DNA of 17,395 bases from JAYTJL01 sp964400155 (GTDB taxonomy: Bacteria > Patescibacteriota > Saccharimonadia > Saccharimonadales > UBA10212): NCBI GenBank assembly GCA_964400155.1, contig CAYNSQ010000014.1, forward strand, positions 1 through 17,395, in the 5' to 3' direction. Under the pieces are notes generated by a model. The model saw nothing but the letters and a program-made list of their open reading frames with translations. It was not told the origin of the DNA and ran no database searches. Within the stretch, counting starts at the first letter, position 1, and every line of letters begins with the position of its first letter. This document shows, piece after piece, positions 13,886 through 17,395 of this stretch. The position numbers were made by a program, and so were the translations under genes.

Positions 13886-14137
13886 ATGCCAGCACTAGCT
13901 TGGGAAGGTGCACCACAACTAAGGGGCCTAAGCCCTGAGGAAGTGCTAGAAAAAGCGCAACAGGGACATATTATTTTAGAACGTGATGGTATGGTGCCCG
14001 AAAATTCTTTAGCATCCTTAGCTATCGCACGTGTGCTAAGAGAGAGCGGTGCCTTTGGGCTATCAGCTTCCAAACTAGTAGATGCTTCAAAAGAAGATAT
14101 GTTTTCAGATTTAGAGGCTAACTCTACCGATGAATAA
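13886..14137 (+). CDS. Small protein of unknown function, 83 aa
   Basis: Of two in-frame ATGs (13880, 13886) I prefer the second: AAGGAG (13873-13878) would be 1 nt from the first but 7 nt from the second. The product starts MPALAWEGAPQLRGLSPEEV and is mixed: an early LSPEEVLEKAQQG helix, then IILERDGMVPENSLASLAIARVLRESGAFG and an acidic tail. No signal peptide or membrane segment. It has the strongest promoter and Shine-Dalgarno pairing in the window, which suggests high expression. No family recognised. Followed after 18 nt by another small gene with its own -10. Confidence 0.7.
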   Translation: MPALAWEGAPQLRGLSPEEVLEKAQQGHIILERDGMVPENSLASLAIARVLRESGAFGLSASKLVDASKEDMFSDLEANSTDE

Positions 14138-14140
14138 GGT

Positions 14141-14146
14141 TATAAT
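14141..14146 (+). promoter_or_regulatory. -10 element (TATAAT), near-leaderless geometry
   Basis: Perfect TATAAT ending 9 nt before the ATG at 14156, only 3 nt after the preceding stop codon. No Shine-Dalgarno; the leader would be 0-3 nt. Confidence 0.5.
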
Positions 14147-14155
14147 TTAATTAGT

Positions 14156-14347
14156 ATGGAAAAGTTAGAAACTGATTCTCTTCAATCAAAAACAGAAGTT
14201 GAAGTGGAGCTGAGTGCTTTTGAAGCCTATAGGGTATGGCGTGAGAGAATCAGAGTTGAATATGAGAGTGGAATTCGACCAAAATTACAAGGAACATCAG
14301 AAGAGCCACTTAAGCAAGAGACAAGCCAAGAAGCCACTTCAGAATAA
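14156..14347 (+). CDS. Small acidic protein of unknown function, 63 aa
   Basis: Begins MEKLETDSLQSKTEVEVELS, has one probable amphipathic helix FEAYRVWRERIRVEYESGIRP (about 23-43), and ends in a disordered Glu/Thr/Ser-rich tail. No membrane segment. A perfect TATAAT at leaderless distance supports it as a gene. It lies immediately downstream of the 83-aa gene; the two might act together, but nothing in either sequence gives a function. Confidence 0.6.
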   Translation: MEKLETDSLQSKTEVEVELSAFEAYRVWRERIRVEYESGIRPKLQGTSEEPLKQETSQEATSE

Positions 14348-14385
14348 CTTAAATATAATTAACCTGTAAGCTGCTAATAGTTAAA

Positions 14386-14394
14386 TGCTATAGT
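14386..14394 (+). promoter_or_regulatory. Extended -10 element, leaderless geometry
   Basis: TGcTATAGT ends 8 nt before the ATG at 14403. No Shine-Dalgarno. Confidence 0.5.
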
Positions 14395-14402
14395 AAATAG
14401 AA

Positions 14403-14856
14403 ATGCAGGACGGGTTGGAAAAACACATTCGTGAAACACTTAAAGACGGGCTGATATTGACTCTGTCTACAGTCTCAGGTGACCAGCCATGGGCGGCAAC
14501 GCTTTACTATGTTGCCGATGATAATTTAAATATCTACTGGTTGAGCAAATTAGACACTCGCCATAGCCAAGAACTTGCAGCCAATCCCAAGACCGCCGGT
14601 GCAATTCCGCTGGATGCTGATCCGTCTATGCCAAATGTAGGACTTCAAGTGCAGGGCATAGCGGGCTACTTAGGCGACCCGACAGAAATAGAGACAGCTA
14701 TAAGACTTTATGCTAAAAAATTTGGCAACAGCGAAGAATTTGTACAAAGCATACTAAGCGAACAAGACCTGCATAAAGTCTACAAATTAAAGCCAAGTTA
14801 TATTGTTTTGCTAGACGAAAAAACATTCCCACACAACCCCCGACAAGAATGGCGAG
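14403..14856 (+). CDS. PNPOx-fold flavin-binding protein (3' end in gap)
   Basis: Pyridoxamine 5'-phosphate oxidase-like split-barrel protein, a group that binds FMN or related cofactors. 151 residues are visible. Features: LILTLSTVSGDQPWAATLYYVADDNLNIYWLSKLDTRHSQELAANPKTAGAI, the typical first three strands with the conserved RHS..L..NP segment, then VQGIAGYLGDPTEIETAIRLYAKKFG. The last visible residues, FPHNPRQEWR, match the usual C-terminal end of this family, so only a few residues should be missing in the gap. True PdxH activity is unlikely at this size and is not claimed. Confidence 0.85.
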
Positions 14857-14956
14857 NNNNNNNNNNNNNNNNNNNNNNNNNNNNNNNNNNNNNNNNNNNN
14901 NNNNNNNNNNNNNNNNNNNNNNNNNNNNNNNNNNNNNNNNNNNNNNNNNNNNNNNN
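14857..14956. other. Assembly gap of 100 N between two genes
   Basis: Second run of exactly 100 N. It hides the last residues of the PNPOx-like protein and the start codon of the AlkD-like protein. Both genes are nearly complete at the edges, so the true gap may be only a few tens of bases. Confidence 0.98.
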
Positions 14957-15661
14957 AAATATGAAGAAGTAGTTAAGGATCTACAATCTTTGGCAAAACC
15001 AGCCAGAGCTACAGCAAGCCAGCGGTTTTTTAAGACTGGACCGGGACAATATGGTGAAGGTGATGTATTTATTGGCGTTAGCATGCCGGACTGTCGCATT
15101 GTCTGTCGAAAGTACAGAGACTTACCTTTACAAGAAGTACAGAAGTTACTTGATAGTAAAATTCACGAACATCGCATGGTAGGTTTGATAATTTTAGCCA
15201 ATAGTTATCCAAAATCAGATGATAAGCAAAAAATAAAAATCTTTAATCTGTATCTTAAAAATGTTTACGCTGGCAGGGTAAACAACTGGGATTTGGTGGA
15301 TGTTACTGCGCCACATGTCATAGGTGCGCACTTGTATGACAAACCAAAAGATTTACTGTTTGAACTGGCAGGTAGCGATAATCTATGGCAAAGAAGAGTG
15401 GCGGTACTAAGCAGTTTCTACTTTATTGGCAAAGGTGAAGCTGGTGTCTCACTTAGACTAGCCAAGTTGCTATTAAATGATTCACACGACCTTATGCAAA
15501 AGGCAGTCGGCTGGATGTTGAGGGAGATAGGCAAAAGAGTGGACGGACAACTGCTTCTGGAATTTCTAGACAAACATTACCAGCAAATGCCTCGTACTAT
15601 GTTGCGCTATTCGATAGAACACTTAGACCCCGTACAAAAAACTCATTATATGAAAAAATAG
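14957..15661 (+). CDS. AlkD-like DNA alkylation repair protein (5' end in gap)
   Basis: HEAT-repeat DNA glycosylase family that removes N3- and N7-alkylated bases. 234 residues are visible from KYEEVV, which is close to the natural N-terminus, so only the initiator and perhaps a few residues are in the gap. Family signatures: GPGQYGEGDVFIGVSMPD, HEHRMVGLIIL, NNWDLVD (Trp codon 15287, Asp codon 15299, the positions of the base-contacting Trp and catalytic Asp of Bacillus AlkD), LWQRRVAVLSS and AVGWMLREIGKR (Trp codon 15512), MPRTMLRYSIE. All key residues appear kept, so activity is expected. The stop codon TAG runs directly into a tandem heptamer array. Confidence 0.92.
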   Translation, partial: KYEEVVKDLQSLAKPARATASQRFFKTGPGQYGEGDVFIGVSMPDCRIVCRKYRDLPLQEVQKLLDSKIHEHRMVGLIILANSYPKSDDKQKIKIFNLYLKNVYAGRVNNWDLVDVTAPHVIGAHLYDKPKDLLFELAGSDNLWQRRVAVLSSFYFIGKGEAGVSLRLAKLLLNDSHDLMQKAVGWMLREIGKRVDGQLLLEFLDKHYQQMPRTMLRYSIEHLDPVQKTHYMKK

Positions 15662-15709
15662 GTTACAGGTTACAGGTTACAGGTTACAGGTTACAGGTTA
15701 CAGGTTACT
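15661..15709 (+). repeat. Tandem heptanucleotide array, seven units
   Basis: GGTTACA six times, then GGTTACT; the first G is the last base of the AlkD-like stop codon. On the minus strand the unit is TGTAACC / AGTAACC, which fits WNYWACC like the arrays at 4089 and 9233. It ends 7 nt before the extended -10 of the NYN gene, covering the place where a -35 would be. Confidence 0.95.
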
Positions 15710-15716
15710 GTTCTTG

Positions 15717-15725
15717 TGAGATAAT
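15717..15725 (+). promoter_or_regulatory. Extended -10 element of the NYN gene
   Basis: TGaGATAAT ends 13 nt before the ATG at 15739. A GGAG at 15727-15730 (8 nt before the ATG) could be a Shine-Dalgarno if transcription starts early enough. Confidence 0.4.
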
Positions 15726-15738
15726 TGGAGTTAGATTT

Positions 15739-16353
15739 ATGAATGATACAAACAATGCTCGAGGCAATTACGCCTTTATTGATAGCCAAAACCTCAACCT
15801 TGGTATTCAAAAGATGGGCTGGAAACTAAGCTGGCAGAAATTCTATGCCTTCTTACAGGATAAATACAACGTAAAGAAAGCCTATATGTTTATTGGCTAT
15901 ATGCCAGATAATGTAGAGTTATACGAACAGATGCACGAACTAGGTTTTTTGATTGTTCTAAAACCAACCTTAGAGATGTATAAAAACCCAGCTGGAAGCG
16001 AAGAGCCTTTAACTAAAGAACAAGAAGACAAAAAACCAGCCGTGAAAGGAAATACTGACGCCGAGTTGGTACTATACGCAGTCAAGGAAATGCCCAATTA
16101 TGATAAAGCAGTAATTGTCTCTGGTGACGGGGACTTTTTTAGTCTAGTAGAATATTTAGACCAACAGGATAAACTAGAAAAACTGCTAGCTCCAAACTAT
16201 CAATACTCCAGCCTTCTAAAGCCTTTTGATAAATATATTGAAAGACTAGACCAGCACAAACACGAACTTCGTTACTTTAGCCGTAAACCAAACGGTAAAA
16301 AACCTCAGACTTCAGATTCCGGATCGCAGAAGAAGAGGAATGGTCAACGATGA
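15739..16353 (+). CDS. NYN-domain (LabA/DUF88-like) predicted ribonuclease
   Basis: 204-aa protein of the NYN branch of the PIN-like nuclease superfamily, expected to cut RNA with metal ions. The acidic cluster is present: Asp15 in FIDSQN (with Asn18), Asp107 in KGNTDAELVLYAV, and Asp130/Asp132 in VSGDGDFFSLVEYL. After the domain (about 10-170) comes a basic, disordered tail from about 178, RKPNGKKPQTSDSGSQKKR, a plausible RNA-binding extension. Stop overlaps the start of the MBL-fold gene by 4 nt (ATGA), so the two are cotranslated. Confidence 0.88.
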   Translation: MNDTNNARGNYAFIDSQNLNLGIQKMGWKLSWQKFYAFLQDKYNVKKAYMFIGYMPDNVELYEQMHELGFLIVLKPTLEMYKNPAGSEEPLTKEQEDKKPAVKGNTDAELVLYAVKEMPNYDKAVIVSGDGDFFSLVEYLDQQDKLEKLLAPNYQYSSLLKPFDKYIERLDQHKHELRYFSRKPNGKKPQTSDSGSQKKRNGQR

Positions 16354-16967
16354 AAATAACTAGATATTTTCAAAGTTGTTTGCTGGTTGAAGAAGGATCA
16401 ACTAGGATTTTGATTGACCCAAGCAATCATGAGGTAAATGACATTGGAAAATTTGGAAGACTAGACGCTGTGCTTTTTACCCACGAACACAGCGACCACT
16501 TTGATGCAGGTCTGGCAAGGACATTCGTTGAGGAGGGTATTGCGCCTGTTTATGCTAATGAATCAACCGCAAGGTTAATAAATGCATCCAAAACAGTAGT
16601 TAGAAATAAGGATAAATTTGAAGTGAACGGGGTTAAGGTAGAGGTTCACGAATTACCTCATTGCCTGATGTGGGACGGCAATGAAGGCCCACAGAATGTA
16701 GGTTATTTGATAGGTGGTAGACTTTTTCATCCTGGTGATGGCAAGGATTTGGATAAGTTGTCAGTAGAAATCCTGGCTTGGCCAATAAATGGTCCTGATT
16801 TGTCTATTCTTGATGCTATGAATTTTGCCAAACAGCTTTCTGCAAAAACCCTGATTCCGATTCATTATGACTATTTAGGCGGCAACCCTGAAGTTGTTGC
16901 CGGAATTGCCTCAGGCCTTGGTTTTGCCAGTAGAGTACTTGCCCACGGCGAATCCACTGAAGTCTAG
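16350..16967 (+). CDS. MBL-fold metal-dependent hydrolase (UlaG-like)
   Basis: 205 aa. The metallo-beta-lactamase motif HxHxDH is seen as THEHSDHFD (His45, His47, Asp49, His50). Further ligands follow the family order: HELPH about 108-112, HPGDG about 131-135 and IPIHYDY about 172-178. The N-terminus MKITRYFQSCLLVEEGSTRILIDP and the compact length match the UlaG-like / ComA-like group, whose substrates range from lactones to phosphodiesters; no specific substrate can be read. The 4-nt overlap with the NYN nuclease gene suggests the pair may act in one RNA or nucleotide pathway, an inference from arrangement only. Confidence 0.9.
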   Translation: MKITRYFQSCLLVEEGSTRILIDPSNHEVNDIGKFGRLDAVLFTHEHSDHFDAGLARTFVEEGIAPVYANESTARLINASKTVVRNKDKFEVNGVKVEVHELPHCLMWDGNEGPQNVGYLIGGRLFHPGDGKDLDKLSVEILAWPINGPDLSILDAMNFAKQLSAKTLIPIHYDYLGGNPEVVAGIASGLGFASRVLAHGESTEV

Positions 16968-16995
16968 TATTGCTTTTTTTATCAAGCAGTAGCAT

Positions 16996-17013
16996 ATTTA
17001 CTACCAGGTAAAT
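16996..17013 (+). promoter_or_regulatory. Inverted repeat upstream of the DUF1761 gene
   Basis: ATTTAC-taccag-GTAAAT, a 6-bp perfect stem with a 6-nt loop, 20 nt before the ATG at 17034. Could be an operator or a weak hairpin; AT-rich and of limited significance alone. Confidence 0.3.
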
Positions 17014-17033
17014 CTAAGAGGAGAGGTGAGAAT

Positions 17034-17395
17034 ATGGACGTAGAAATTAATTTGTGGGGAGTGCTAGCAGCTTTTGTTGCCAGTATGGTCATAGGTAGCG
17101 TTTGGTATTCTAATAGTTTGTTTGGTAAAGATTGGCGCAAACTTGTCAAACCAGATGAAAAACGAGCCAAAAAGGAAATGCCCAAAGCCATGGGAGTAAT
17201 GGTAGCTATGTCTCTTCTAACAGCATATGTACTAGCCCATGTTGCATATCTTAGTTACACCTTCTTTGACTACAGCTTTTTGAGTTCGGCTTTGCAATCA
17301 GCATTCTGGATGTGGTTGGGTTTTGTTTTCACAGGAGTCGTCATGATGGGGGCTTTCGAACAACGTCCGATGAAATTGACCGCCATCAATCTGGG
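17034..17395 (+). CDS. DUF1761-family membrane protein (3' truncated)
   Basis: 120 codons are visible and the frame runs off the right edge. The start ATG follows a purine-rich Shine-Dalgarno region (AGGAG at 17019-17023, AGGTG at 17024-17028). Begins MDVEINLWGVLAAFVASMVI, then GSVWYSNSLFGKDWRKL, the family signature (vWYs..lFGk.W), a charged loop DEKRAKKEMPKAM, then two more membrane helices (about 59-75 and 92-112). Three transmembrane segments are seen so far of the usual four. Function of DUF1761 is not known. Confidence 0.85.
   Translation, partial: MDVEINLWGVLAAFVASMVIGSVWYSNSLFGKDWRKLVKPDEKRAKKEMPKAMGVMVAMSLLTAYVLAHVAYLSYTFFDYSFLSSALQSAFWMWLGFVFTGVVMMGAFEQRPMKLTAINL

Noticed and set aside
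16967..16980. T-run after the MBL gene as an intrinsic terminator
   Set aside because: Seven T are present but no stable GC-rich hairpin precedes them; only a weak ACTT/AAGT pairing could be found.
1..17395. Defence system, prophage, IS element or toxin-antitoxin module
   Set aside because: The NYN nuclease, MBL hydrolase and Nudix genes can occur in defence loci, but here they sit among housekeeping genes with no transposase, integrase, terminal repeats or toxin-antitoxin pairing.
1..17395. tRNA, rRNA or riboswitch
   Set aside because: No cloverleaf, CCA-ended or known riboswitch-like block was seen in any intergenic stretch; all gaps without a gene are shorter than 200 nt.

Overview
The window reads as a 17.4 kb piece of a compact, gene-dense bacterial chromosome, most likely a Candidate Phyla Radiation (Patescibacteria) member and plausibly Saccharibacteria (TM7). 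Grounds: short proteins with trimmed domains (68-aa XseB, 371-aa XseA, RecO without its zinc finger), a single-chain glycyl-tRNA synthetase, small membrane proteins of no known role, very short intergenic gaps, and a low-to-moderate GC feel. TGA is used as a stop (for example at 5920, 9220 and 16353), so this is not a code-25 lineage. The phylum call is inference. Two runs of exactly 100 N (11865-11964, 14857-14956) mark it as a scaffold with placeholder gaps.

Layout. 1-3234 (+): 3' part of a CtpA-type S41 protease, CTP synthase (pyrG), and an orphan receiver-domain protein. 3263-4796 (-): ribosomal protein L27 (rpmA) downstream of a Trm11-like RNA methyltransferase. 4865-7733 (+): a flippase-like membrane protein overlapping xseA, then xseB, then a membrane-anchored FAM173-like methyltransferase, probably one transcript. 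7756-9770 (+): a membrane-anchored protein of unknown function, a degenerate histidine kinase lacking its phospho-accepting His, and a degenerate receiver protein, the last two separated by a block of small repeats. 9825-12135: recO, a 55-aa gene on the minus strand, and glyS interrupted by an N gap. 12192-13770: two Nudix hydrolases flanking a multi-pass membrane protein. 13886-14347: two small proteins of unknown function. 14403-15661: a PNPOx-fold protein and an AlkD-like DNA repair protein, separated by the second N gap. 15739-17395: a NYN-domain nuclease overlapping an MBL-fold hydrolase, then a truncated DUF1761 membrane protein. Almost everything is housekeeping, nucleotide and nucleic-acid metabolism; I see no IS element, prophage, CRISPR array, tRNA or rRNA.

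Two sequence-level patterns stand out. First, at least nine genes have a -10-like hexamer ending only 6-9 nt before the start codon and no Shine-Dalgarno, the geometry expected of leaderless mRNAs; half of all promoter candidates carry an extended TGn. A smaller set has an extended -10, a ~25-nt leader and a clear Shine-Dalgarno. Second, tandem heptanucleotides that all fit WNYWACC occur at three separate loci, one of them inside the coding sequence of the Trm11-like methyltransferase just before its SAM-binding motif, where each unit gained or lost would shift the frame.

No complete new multi-gene system can be demonstrated. The best candidates for something undescribed are the leaderless promoter architecture, the heptamer repeat family, and the soluble pseudo-histidine-kinase/receiver pair.
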